Shown here one piece after another: positions 38,866 through 46,946 of a stretch of 64,000 bases of DNA. Location of the stretch: assembly GCF_004005485.1 (NCBI RefSeq), contig NZ_RZUL01000004.1:1-64000 (forward strand). The letters are read 5' to 3'. This stretch comes from Sphingobium algorifonticola. Lineage in GTDB: Bacteria; Pseudomonadota; Alphaproteobacteria; Sphingomonadales; Sphingomonadaceae. The translations under genes and the position numbers were made by a program. Below the pieces are notes generated by a model. That model did not search any database. It was not told the origin of the DNA and saw only the letters and a program-made list of their open reading frames with translations. How positions within the stretch are numbered: the stretch's first letter is position 1; every line of letters begins with the position of its first letter.

Positions 38866-39549
38866 TCAGAAAGTCTTCTTGCGGGCGTCTTCGATGATGC
38901 GCTTGGCGCGGACCGGATTGAATATGCCGCAGGAGCAGAAGCGGCTGAGCGCCGCCGTCACCTGATCGGGTGTCCTGCGGTTTTCCTTTACAAAGTCGAT
39001 CATCTTCTTGGCGAGCGACTGGCTGATCATGCCGTGGCCGCACATGGTCGACAGCGCCAGGACATGGCGGTTGGGCGCATTGTCCTGTATCCCTTCGAAG
39101 CCGAGCGAATAGCCGACGCTGTGCCGCGTCAGTCCCGCCGCCTTGCAGCAGTTCATGGCGTTGTCGATCGACGTCGATATGTTGATGCTGAGGCCCAGAT
39201 CCTCCTCGACCAGCCGCCGGACGAACGCCTCGGCATCTTCCTTCCGCGCGAACACCGCCGAAAAGGTCGTTGCCTTGGTCGCACCCTCGATCACCTTGCG
39301 GAAATCGGGTGTCGTCGGCCGCGTGCCGAAATGCTCGATCGCCTTGCTATGTTCGGTGGGGCGGATCGCCCCACCGTTCATTGCGTCGCCGATGTTGACC
39401 GGATTATATTCGGTCGCCAGTTCCAGAAATCGCCGAAGCGCCGGAAGGGGATCGCCGGACTGCCCCCCGCCCTTGGCGGGCAGCGCGAAGATAATGTAAT
39501 CGTCTACGAAACTTTCGGCCGTACCATAGCGATGCAGGGTGTTCGTCAT
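38866..39549 (-). CDS. uncharacterised Cys-rich protein paired with a ferredoxin-ACT protein
   Basis: 227 residues, not recognised. It has five cysteines in a regular arrangement: Cys134-Cys135, Cys170, Cys205 and Cys207, with 34 residues between each group (CC-x34-C-x34-CxC). This resembles an iron-sulfur or metal site such as the CCG type but is not a known one. Other marks are FALPAKGGGQSGDP near residue 21, CGHGMIS after Cys170, and the basic ending GIFNPVRAKRIIED. Its start overlaps the stop of the ferredoxin gene (ATGA), so the two form a unit. Confidence 0.7.
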   Translation of the reverse strand: MTNTLHRYGTAESFVDDYIIFALPAKGGGQSGDPLPALRRFLELATEYNPVNIGDAMNGGAIRPTEHSKAIEHFGTRPTTPDFRKVIEGATKATTFSAVFARKEDAEAFVRRLVEEDLGLSINISTSIDNAMNCCKAAGLTRHSVGYSLGFEGIQDNAPNRHVLALSTMCGHGMISQSLAKKMIDFVKENRRTPDQVTAALSRFCSCGIFNPVRAKRIIEDARKKTF

Positions 39550-40415
39550 GCCGTCATCGCTCCATTCATGGCACTGCGGGTAACGCCGCTTTGCGGGCTG
39601 GCTTCCAGTTCCCGGATCACCGTGCGGCCAAGGCCGATATTGGTCTTGGCGCGCTTCAGATTGTAGCCGAGCTTTTCAAGGATCGGCGCAACGACGCGCT
39701 CCTCCCCGTCATCGTCGCAGCGGGTTCCGACCCCCAGCACGACGATCGTGTCGATCTTCTTCTCGACGGCCCAGACTGCGCGGATGATCTCTTCCGTCCG
39801 CTCGACCGGAACGGTGATTTCAAGAATGGCCGACAGAACCTTCTCGTCCAGAATATCCTCGCGGATCTTTCCGGTCTCGACGTCGCTCATCATGGCGGTG
39901 ACGGGGTTCTTGGGCTGGATCTTCACGCCCAGCGCAGCCAGCGTCATGCTCATTTCCTGGATCTGGCGGAAGCGCGCGCCAACGCCGGGGCGACCGAACT
40001 CGATCGTGAACCCGACCATTCCCACGGCCACACGATTGGAGACGTCGTTGGTCTTGACCTCCTCCGTCCCGCGACCTGCGACACCTGTCGATTCATGGGG
40101 GACACGCGGGTCGGAAAAGGCGCGGCGGACGACCCGCGGCCAGCTCAGCTCATCGGGCACGATGGCGTCGGTCGGGCAGATATCGGGATCAGGTTCAAAC
40201 CGCATCAACAGCTTGGACATCAGCCGCCGGGTCGCCCGCACTGTCTTGGGGGGCAGGTGCTCTTTGCTCAGGCCATTGTAACAGGCGTAGCATTCCACGC
40301 ATTCGTCGCGGTTGATCGTTGCCTTGCGCGTGGCGGGATCGATGAAGATCGCCCCCATAGGGCACACATAGGTACAATTGCCGCATGCCACGCATTTTGT
40401 TTCGCTGATTTGCAT
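39546..40415 (-). CDS. two-cluster ferredoxin fused to an ACT-like domain, function unknown
   Basis: 289 residues. The first cluster motif is C8-x2-C11-x2-C14-x3-C18P. The second begins C39-x2-C42-x2-C45, and its fourth Cys (C80 in DICPTDAI) comes only after a 34-residue insertion rich in basic residues. The C-terminal half (about 120-275) has a region beginning VGMVGFTIEFGRPGVGARFR, then a beta-alpha-beta stretch (AILEITVPVERTEEIIRAVW) like an ACT domain. It is likely an electron carrier or regulatory Fe-S protein working with the downstream Cys-rich protein. The promoter region carries paired GntR-type boxes (40453-40482). Confidence 0.72.
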   Translation of the reverse strand: MQISETKCVACGNCTYVCPMGAIFIDPATRKATINRDECVECYACYNGLSKEHLPPKTVRATRRLMSKLLMRFEPDPDICPTDAIVPDELSWPRVVRRAFSDPRVPHESTGVAGRGTEEVKTNDVSNRVAVGMVGFTIEFGRPGVGARFRQIQEMSMTLAALGVKIQPKNPVTAMMSDVETGKIREDILDEKVLSAILEITVPVERTEEIIRAVWAVEKKIDTIVVLGVGTRCDDDGEERVVAPILEKLGYNLKRAKTNIGLGRTVIRELEASPQSGVTRSAMNGAMTA

Positions 40416-40452
40416 AAGGTCACGTCACTCCCGAAACGGCTCGGCTGAAATG

Positions 40453-40482
40453 TTGCATACAACATTATTCATATGTATGCAT
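40453..40482. promoter_or_regulatory. paired GntR-type operator upstream of the ferredoxin pair
   Basis: Two 10-bp boxes, TTGCATACAA (40453-40462) and ATGTATGCAT (40473-40482), exactly 20 bp centre to centre. Both fit WTGYATRCAW. They lie 38-67 bp upstream of the ferredoxin gene start (40415). The same paired arrangement occurs at 44561 and 45618. Confidence 0.65.
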
Positions 40483-40521
40483 TGAACGAATTATCCCTTT
40501 TGTCAATGGCGATAACGTGCC

Positions 40522-41820
40522 TCAGGCAGGCCTGATCTCACGATTGTACAGAGGGCGGGAAGCATCGATCCGCAGGAACAGGATCGCGGCTACCAGGGAC
40601 AGGACGGCCAGCACCATGAAGGCCGGAGTCCAGCCGCTATGCGTGACGATGTAGCCCGTCGCGACCGAGGCGAGCGCCCCGCCGATATTGCCGAACGTGT
40701 TCATGACGGCCGAAACTGACCCGGCGAAACTGCCGCCGATATCAAGCGTCACGGCCCAGGATACACCGACCGTCAGCTCCAGCCCGAACACGGCGAGACA
40801 GAACCAGGCGACGCAGACCAGCGGATCGCCTGCCAGTACCGCGAGCGGCATGGTAATCGCTGCAACCAGAAACCCGGCAACGGCAACCAGACGCCGCGCC
40901 ATCTTGAGATTGCCCGACCGCTTGAGCAGATGATCCGAAACCGCGCCGCCCGCAATGTCGCCTGCCACCCCCGCCAACAGGGGCATGCTGGCATAGAGGC
41001 CCATCTCCGTCAGGTTGAAAGCGCGGGCATCATTCAGATATTTGGGAAACCAGGTGAGAAAGATACCGATACTGTAGGCGTAACAGAAATACATGGCGGA
41101 CAGCGTCCACATCTGGGGGTTGCCCAGCAATTGCCGCCAGGGCACGGCCGCGCGCGGCTGGCCAGCGGTGCTTTCGCCCAGATGGCTGGCGATCAGAGCG
41201 CGCTCGGCCGCATTGGTGCCCGCATGCTCCGCAGGCTGATCGCGATAATAGGCAAACCAACATGCCGCCCAGACCAGACCGATCAACGCGAAGACGAAGA
41301 ACGGCGCGCGCCAGCCGAAATGCAGGATCAGAAACACCACGAATACCGGCGTGATCGCCCCGCCGAGACGTGCGCCGGCATGCGTGATGCCCTGCGCGAA
41401 ACCGCGTTCGGCAGGCAGCATCCAGCGCGAAAGTGACCGGGTGGCGATGGGAAAGGCACCCGCCTCCCCTACGCCGAACAGAAACCGGCAAATCAGCATC
41501 GAGGCCGCCGACCAGGTGAGCGCCGTCGCCGCCGTGAAGGCCGACCACCAGATGACAATACCGGTCAGCGCGCGACGGGGACCGAAGCGGTCGCCCAGCC
41601 AGCCGCCCGGTATCTGGAACAATGCATAGCCGATCTGGAAGATACTGAAAATCCAGCCCATGGTTATGAGCGAGAAGCCGAACTCCTTCTGGATCGACGG
41701 TGCCGCGGTCGAAATGACCACCCTGTCCATATAGGTGATCATATAGGCCGCGACTGTCAGCCACAGCACGGCATGGCGGACGCGGGTCGGCCGCTCCATC
41801 GTGGCGCTGTCGGCGGTCAA
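40522..41820 (-). CDS. MFS transporter, anion:cation symporter type
   Basis: 432 residues, twelve membrane helices. The motif GGWLGDRFGPRRALTG after helix 2 and the general layout fit the ACS family of organic-acid and aromatic-acid transporters (hexuronate/phthalate-like). Its start, TTG at 41820, overlaps the amidohydrolase stop; an ATG at 41799 is an alternative. It is the last gene of the FAA hydrolase-amidohydrolase-MFS operon and probably imports the compound they process. Confidence 0.88.
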   Translation of the reverse strand: MTADSATMERPTRVRHAVLWLTVAAYMITYMDRVVISTAAPSIQKEFGFSLITMGWIFSIFQIGYALFQIPGGWLGDRFGPRRALTGIVIWWSAFTAATALTWSAASMLICRFLFGVGEAGAFPIATRSLSRWMLPAERGFAQGITHAGARLGGAITPVFVVFLILHFGWRAPFFVFALIGLVWAACWFAYYRDQPAEHAGTNAAERALIASHLGESTAGQPRAAVPWRQLLGNPQMWTLSAMYFCYAYSIGIFLTWFPKYLNDARAFNLTEMGLYASMPLLAGVAGDIAGGAVSDHLLKRSGNLKMARRLVAVAGFLVAAITMPLAVLAGDPLVCVAWFCLAVFGLELTVGVSWAVTLDIGGSFAGSVSAVMNTFGNIGGALASVATGYIVTHSGWTPAFMVLAVLSLVAAILFLRIDASRPLYNREIRPA

Positions 41821-43199
41821 CGCTTCACCGAAGGGACTTGGCGTCCCGCGATATAAACAGCATCGATCGCCCGTGTATTCTTGATATCGCGCAGCGGATT
41901 GGCATCCAGAACCACGAAATCAGCCCATTTGGCGCGTTCCAGCGTCCCCAGGTCATCGGCACCCAAGGCTTCGGCACCTCGCGCGGTCGCCGCCTGGATC
42001 GCTTCGTCAGGCGTGAAGCCCGACCGGACCATCAGTTCCATTTCCCAATGACCAGAATAGCCCGCTACGCGCCCCGGAGGACCTGAGTCGGTTCCCAGCG
42101 CATAACGCACCCCCGCCGCACCCAGACGCTTCAGATTGTCCATCGCCCGGTCGAAAAATCCGGGCAGCCGCTTGTAGAAAGGCGATTGCGACACGGCTTT
42201 CTGCCGTTCGGCGCTCCCCAGTTCCGCCAAAGCCGCCGGTGAAAGCGCCTGCTGGAAGAACGGATCTTCAAGCTGCGGGGCGGGCTTGCCATAGGCATAG
42301 ACGGCGATTTCGCGGCTCAGCGTGCCCGCAACCTGCACCACATTCTTCTGCCGCATCGCATCGGTCAGCGCCTTGTCGACCGGCTGATCCCGCACGCTGT
42401 GGACGAAGCCGTCGATGCCCTGCGCAACCAGACGCTTGGCGTCTTCCAGGTAGAATATGTGTGCGAAGGCTTTCAGGCCATTGCGATGCGCGGCATCGAT
42501 CACTGCCTGGCTGATTTCCGGCGGCATCTTCGGCATCGTCGCCAGTTCGTCATCCAGCCAGAACTTGATATAGTCGGCGCCCTTGGCGGCCTGCGCATCG
42601 ACTTCCGCCGCTGCTTCCTTCGCATTGGTCACGGGCCGGTTGATGCCGGGCACCCCGCCATAGCCGCCGCGAAAGACGATCCCCTGCCCTGCCGTGAACA
42701 GCCGCGCCATGCTGGGCCGGGTTGCCCGCTCCGCATTGCGGACGGAGAAGATGACATCCTTGTCCGTGCCCATGATCGCCACGGTGGTAAAGCCATAGGC
42801 GGCATAGGTCTTGAGGTCGGCCTCGACATTTTCGCGCGTGTAATATTGCTCGTTGAGCTTCAGGTCGTGCACATTGCCGAGGTGGATGTGCGTGTCGATG
42901 AGGCCGGGCATCACGAACTTGCCATCCAGCGTCACGGTCTGGCTGTCGGCGGGAAGCTGCGTCGGCACCTGCGACGCCGCACCGACCCAGATGATCCGCC
43001 CATCCGTAACGACCATCGCCGAATCCGGCCGCGCCGCACCGCCGCGTCCGTCGATCAGCGAAAAGTTACGGAAGACCGTCGTTTCCGCAAGCGCGGGCGC
43101 GCTGCCAATGGCCGTCGCGGCGACTGCCATCAGCAGCGCGCGACGCAACGCCGCTACCGGCGAGCGATGCAATGGGAATTGACGTTTACGCACTTTCAT
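41817..43199 (-). CDS. periplasmic amidohydrolase-family enzyme
   Basis: 460 residues. A signal peptide (RRALLMAVAATAIGSAPALA, cleavage near residue 38) precedes a metal-dependent hydrolase of the imidazolonepropionase/prolidase-like group: PGLIDTHIHLG gives the HxH, KAFAHIFYLEDAKRL another His, and ALGTDSGPPG the Asp. It would hydrolyse an amide, ester or lactone in the periplasm before uptake by the coupled MFS transporter (TTGA overlap). The substrate is not known. Confidence 0.85.
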   Translation of the reverse strand: MKVRKRQFPLHRSPVAALRRALLMAVAATAIGSAPALAETTVFRNFSLIDGRGGAARPDSAMVVTDGRIIWVGAASQVPTQLPADSQTVTLDGKFVMPGLIDTHIHLGNVHDLKLNEQYYTRENVEADLKTYAAYGFTTVAIMGTDKDVIFSVRNAERATRPSMARLFTAGQGIVFRGGYGGVPGINRPVTNAKEAAAEVDAQAAKGADYIKFWLDDELATMPKMPPEISQAVIDAAHRNGLKAFAHIFYLEDAKRLVAQGIDGFVHSVRDQPVDKALTDAMRQKNVVQVAGTLSREIAVYAYGKPAPQLEDPFFQQALSPAALAELGSAERQKAVSQSPFYKRLPGFFDRAMDNLKRLGAAGVRYALGTDSGPPGRVAGYSGHWEMELMVRSGFTPDEAIQAATARGAEALGADDLGTLERAKWADFVVLDANPLRDIKNTRAIDAVYIAGRQVPSVKR

Positions 43200-43242
43200 T
43201 CTCCTCTTGTCCCGTTTCCCTCTGCGGGGATCACGCGGCCCG

Positions 43243-43362
43243 TCACACCGAAAAATAGACGGTTTTCATCTGGGTATAGAAATCGACCATAGCGACACCC
43301 TGATCGCGCGGGCCATCGCGCGACTGAGCGGGGCTGAGCGACCGGATCATGATGCCTGCCAT
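43243..43362 (-). pseudogene. remnant of an aldehyde dehydrogenase C-terminus
   Basis: Between the FAA hydrolase and amidohydrolase genes, a 39-codon frame starts at an ATG overlapping the FAA hydrolase stop (TGATG) and ends GVAMVDFYTQMKTVYFSV. This tail closely matches the C-terminal end of aldehyde dehydrogenases (consensus YTQxKxVY). The upstream 20 codons do not. It looks like an ALDH gene that lost nearly all its body by deletion, leaving its coupled start and last codons. A small real protein is less likely. Confidence 0.45.
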
Positions 43363-44522
43363 CAGGCCGTCACGAGCGCGGGCATTACGGAGGTGCGGCG
43401 GGCAAGATCGCGCATCAGCGCGGCAATCCCGTACGTCCAGGGCGGCGCATCCTCACACAGACACACTTTGTTGGTAAGGGCACCGAGCCGTGGCGTCGCG
43501 ACCTGCACGATGTCGCCCGGCTTGTGGGTAAAGCCCTGCCCCGGCGCATCGCGGTCGTCGACCGGGGCGAACATCGTGCCCAGCAACAGGATAAAGCCGT
43601 CGGGATATTGGTGGCTTTTTCCGATCGTCTGGGCGATGAGGTCCAGCGGATCGCGGCTGATCTTGCGCATGCTCGACGTACCTTCGAGGCGATAGCCATC
43701 CTCCCCCTCGATTGTCAGGGAGACTTCCGCGTCGCGCACATGGTCCATCGTGAAATGGGCGTCGAACAGGCGGATGAACGGCCCGAGCGCGCAGGACGCA
43801 TTATTGTCCTTCGCCTTGCCGAGCAGCAGCGCGCTGCGCCCCTCGATATCGCGCAGGTTGACATCATTGCCCAGCGTCGCGCCGCGCGGGCGACCGGCCG
43901 AATCGACCAATATGGCGACTTCGGGTTCGGGATTGTTCCAGTGCGAATCGCTGCGCACGCCCACCCAGTGACCGGTGCCTACGGCCGACAATACCGGTGC
44001 CTTCGTGAAAATCTCTGCATCGGGACCGATCGCCACTTCGAGATACTGCGACCAGACGCCCATCTCGATGAGCATGGCCTTCAGCCGCATCGCATCCTCA
44101 GAGCCGGGGCGGACGGCACCCAGATCACTGCCGATCTGTTTCCTGATGCTCTCCCGGAACGCGCTGGCACCTGCGGCATCGCCCCGCGCCCGCTCCTCGA
44201 TCACGCGTTCCAGAGCGGACACGGCGAAAGTCACGCCCGACGCCTTGATGCACTGGAGATCGACCGGCGCCAGCAGGCGCGGCGCCGCATCCGATGCCCA
44301 TGCGGTATCGAGACCGAGCGCAGCAAGCGGACCCATGTCTCGCCCCTTCGGCAGCGCCTCGCCAGGCGCAAGCGACTCCATCATTTCCGAAACCGTCGCG
44401 AAATGGCCCGACAGATCGAAAACGCGATTCTCGATCACGGCTATGGGAACCGGGCCCTCATCTGTTGACAGCCTGCCGATCAGCGCCGCTTCCATACTGT
44501 CCTGCGGCAGCATATCCTTCAC
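43362..44522 (-). CDS. fumarylacetoacetate hydrolase-family protein
   Basis: 386 residues beginning with GTG 44522, which has GGAG 7 nt upstream. The FAH fold is in the C-terminal two-thirds: GVRSDSHWNNPEPEVAILVD includes the metal-ligand Glu pair, and VSLTIEGEDGYRLEGTSSM and LLLGTMFAPVDDRDAPGQGF follow. Family members hydrolyse or decarboxylate diketo acids, or dehydrate sugar acids. The N-terminal extension fits the 2-keto-3-deoxy sugar acid dehydratase-like members. First gene of its operon; a paired GntR box lies just upstream (44561-44590). Confidence 0.86.
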   Translation of the reverse strand: MKDMLPQDSMEAALIGRLSTDEGPVPIAVIENRVFDLSGHFATVSEMMESLAPGEALPKGRDMGPLAALGLDTAWASDAAPRLLAPVDLQCIKASGVTFAVSALERVIEERARGDAAGASAFRESIRKQIGSDLGAVRPGSEDAMRLKAMLIEMGVWSQYLEVAIGPDAEIFTKAPVLSAVGTGHWVGVRSDSHWNNPEPEVAILVDSAGRPRGATLGNDVNLRDIEGRSALLLGKAKDNNASCALGPFIRLFDAHFTMDHVRDAEVSLTIEGEDGYRLEGTSSMRKISRDPLDLIAQTIGKSHQYPDGFILLLGTMFAPVDDRDAPGQGFTHKPGDIVQVATPRLGALTNKVCLCEDAPPWTYGIAALMRDLARRTSVMPALVTA

Positions 44523-44560
44523 GCATCGTCTCCCCGTACCCCGCGCCTGTTGCGCGCTTT

Positions 44561-44590
44561 ATGTATGCATATCTATAATCTTGCATACAT
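44561..44590. promoter_or_regulatory. paired GntR-type operator upstream of the FAA hydrolase operon
   Basis: ATGTATGCAT (44561-44570) and TTGCATACAT (44581-44590), 20 bp centre to centre, in the 184-bp gap between GntR and FAA hydrolase genes and 39-68 bp before the GTG start. It matches the pairs at 40453 and 45618. Confidence 0.65.
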
Positions 44591-44706
44591 TCAAGGGGCA
44601 GCGTGGGGAATCTGGAGAAGTGCTTAAGGAGTGATAGCAAGTGAGGCCGAGTAACAGGGAATCGGCTGACCAGGCGCCAGGCGCGAGACCGCCGGTTGCG
44701 ACAGGC

Positions 44707-45474
44707 TCAGCCGCTGCGGCCGGCGTAAATCTCCGCACGCTCGGTCGCACGCTTGCGCGCTTCGCTTTTTTTCAGGCTCTCGACGCCATTCGCAAAATGG
44801 CTTTCCAGAAGCTGCTTCAGGCGTGCCTCATCACGCGCGACGATCGCCGCGTAAATCTCGCAATGTTCCTGAAACGCCTCTGCCCACCGGTCATGATCGA
44901 GCGTCGTGACATGCCGCGCCCGCTCTGCGCGCGGCAGCAACAGGCGCCATGCCAGAACCAGCGACGGGCTGTCGGAAGCCTCGACGATATATTCGTGGAT
45001 AAGCCGATTGGCCTCCAGATACGCCAGGCGGTTCGCGGTTTCGAAATAATGCGCCAGATCGGCATGCAGTTCGCCGAGTATCTCGATCTGCTCCAGCGAC
45101 ATGCGCTGCGTTGCCAACTGCCCCGCCAGCGCCTCCAGCGCGCCCAGAACGGTGAACACATCGGCCGCCTCGGATTTGTCGGGGACGCTGACGATGACGC
45201 TGCGATTGGGCAGCAGGTCGATCAGTCCCTCGCCCGCCAGTGTACGGAACGCTTCGCGGATCGGCGTGCGCGACATGCCCAGTTCTTCGCTCAGCGCCAC
45301 TTCGCGCAGGCGCTCGCCAGGTGCCAGTTCGCCCGAAAAGATCATCTTGCGGATCGATTTGACGGCATCGAGCCGCAGGCGACCTTTGCGCGGCTCTTCC
45401 TTGCCAATATCATCCGCCTCTGTGTCGACGACGGCAGGACTCGCCTTGCCTGCGGGATTTTGTAGTCTGCCCAT
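44707..45474 (-). CDS. GntR-family regulator (FadR/FCD type)
   Basis: 255 residues from ATG 45474 (MGRLQNPAG). A winged helix (about 35-100; PGERLREVALSEELGMSRTP then IREAFRTLAGEGLIDLLPNR) is joined to a helical FCD ligand-binding domain with the metal/ligand His and Asp residues (LEANRLIHEYIVEAS, FQEHCEIYAAI). FCD members usually bind carboxylates or sugar acids and leave DNA when bound. It sits between two of the three paired boxes found in this region, so it is the likely factor that reads them. Confidence 0.9.
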   Translation of the reverse strand: MGRLQNPAGKASPAVVDTEADDIGKEEPRKGRLRLDAVKSIRKMIFSGELAPGERLREVALSEELGMSRTPIREAFRTLAGEGLIDLLPNRSVIVSVPDKSEAADVFTVLGALEALAGQLATQRMSLEQIEILGELHADLAHYFETANRLAYLEANRLIHEYIVEASDSPSLVLAWRLLLPRAERARHVTTLDHDRWAEAFQEHCEIYAAIVARDEARLKQLLESHFANGVESLKKSEARKRATERAEIYAGRSG

Positions 45475-45617
45475 AAGATTCAAGCCGATTATAGTATTCC
45501 AGGCGCTATAGCCCGGGTTTAAAGCATCTAAAGCGCGGGCATGCACATATCAAGCGTCCGGCGCTGTCCGGTCCGAACTACCGGCCTGCGCTCCAGTGAG
45601 ACCAAGCCCGCTCATTT

Positions 45618-45647
45618 ATGCATACATATAATAATTGTTGCATGCAA
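45618..45647. promoter_or_regulatory. paired GntR-type operator between GntR and the propeller genes
   Basis: ATGCATACAT (45618-45627) and TTGCATGCAA (45638-45647), again exactly 20 bp apart, in the divergent region between the regulator gene (start 45474) and the first propeller gene (start 45738). Consistent with control of both. Confidence 0.65.
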
Positions 45648-45737
45648 TTTATCCGACGCTAGTCTTCCTCGACAACTGGCGGCCAGTCCGCCGACGATCG
45701 GATGATATCCGGCAATGACATGGAGAGTAGCAGCGTC

Positions 45738-46919
45738 ATGATGATCGGACGAAAAGGCAGCTGGCTTGCCGGTGCGGCCGGCGCGCTGATCGCAGCGCAT
45801 GCCCCTGCGCAGATTGCCGTCTCCGTGAACGACGGGAAGCAGCCGCGCGCCGGCGAAAGTGATTTCCGCGCACGGCCGGACAATCTGGCTGTCATCGACA
45901 TGCGCCGTTATCCGCCGCGCGTGACAGGCACAGTCGATGTGCCCGGCAGCATGATCGGTCCGCCGACCAGCGTCGCGATGGCGCGCGACGGCAGTTTCGC
46001 GATCGTCACCTCCGCGCAGAAGGCAGACCCGGCCGATCCGGCAAAGTTTGTTCTCGACAACAAGGTTTCGTTGATCGACCTGACCGATCCGACCGCGCCC
46101 AAGCTGGTCCAGACGGTGGAGGCCGGCGACGGCGCCTCTGGCGTGGCGATCAACCGCGCGGGCACGATGGCATTGGTCGCAGCGACCGGCGACGGGACGA
46201 TTTCGGTGTTTTCCATCGCCGCCAGACGCCTGACCCTGATCGACACGCTTCAACTCGACAAGGCACCCGGACCGGTCGACATCGCGCTGTCGCCCGATGG
46301 CAAGACGGCCGTGGTGACGCAGCGGCGCGGCAATGCCATCTGGCGGCTGGCGATCGACGGCACCAAAGTCACCGATACGGGCGTGACATTCCCCACCGGC
46401 GTCAATCCGTACGGATCGGTGTTCAGTCGCGATGGCCGCTATGCCTATTCGACCAATCTTCAAGGCCGCATTCCGGCCGAAGGCGCGCCACCGCCGCGCG
46501 GCGGGCGGATCGGTACGGTCACGGCGATCGACCTGCGCACCAACCGTATCGCCGCCACGGTCGAAGTCGGCCCGTTGCCCGAGCATGTCGCCCTGTCCGC
46601 CGATGGCCGGTATCTGGCCGTCGTGGTGGTCAACGGATCGGCAGCCAGCCCGACATCGCCCGCTTACAGCCCCTTTGGCCTGCTCAAGGTCTATCGCGTG
46701 AACGGCGCGACGCTGACGTCCGTGGCCGAGGCGCAGACAGGGCAATGGGCGCAGGGCGCGACCTGGAGCGACGACGGCCGCACGCTGCTGCTGCAAAGCG
46801 CCGCGTCGCGCCAGATTGAAGTCTATCGGTTCGACGGCAAGGCGCTGGTGCGCGATCCTGCCGCCACGCTGACGTTCGATACCCGGCCAGCCGCCATCAC
46901 GACAGCGCTCAGCCGGTAG
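45738..46919 (+). CDS. secreted seven-bladed beta-propeller (YncE/lactonase-like)
   Basis: 393 residues from the ATG at 45738, which begins a signal peptide (MMIGRKGSWLAGAAGALIAA, cleaved near APAQ); ATG 45741 and 45720 are alternatives. Repeating blades end in units such as GTISVFSIAARRLTLIDTL, IALSPDGKTAVVT and VALSADGRYLAVVV, as in cytochrome cd1-like and lactonase propellers. No catalytic residues stand out, so it may bind a ligand or hydrolyse a lactone. It is downstream of a GntR paired box. Confidence 0.82.
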   Translation: MMIGRKGSWLAGAAGALIAAHAPAQIAVSVNDGKQPRAGESDFRARPDNLAVIDMRRYPPRVTGTVDVPGSMIGPPTSVAMARDGSFAIVTSAQKADPADPAKFVLDNKVSLIDLTDPTAPKLVQTVEAGDGASGVAINRAGTMALVAATGDGTISVFSIAARRLTLIDTLQLDKAPGPVDIALSPDGKTAVVTQRRGNAIWRLAIDGTKVTDTGVTFPTGVNPYGSVFSRDGRYAYSTNLQGRIPAEGAPPPRGGRIGTVTAIDLRTNRIAATVEVGPLPEHVALSADGRYLAVVVVNGSAASPTSPAYSPFGLLKVYRVNGATLTSVAEAQTGQWAQGATWSDDGRTLLLQSAASRQIEVYRFDGKALVRDPAATLTFDTRPAAITTALSR

Positions 46920-46946
46920 AATATCATAAAGCAACGGGAGAATGAG

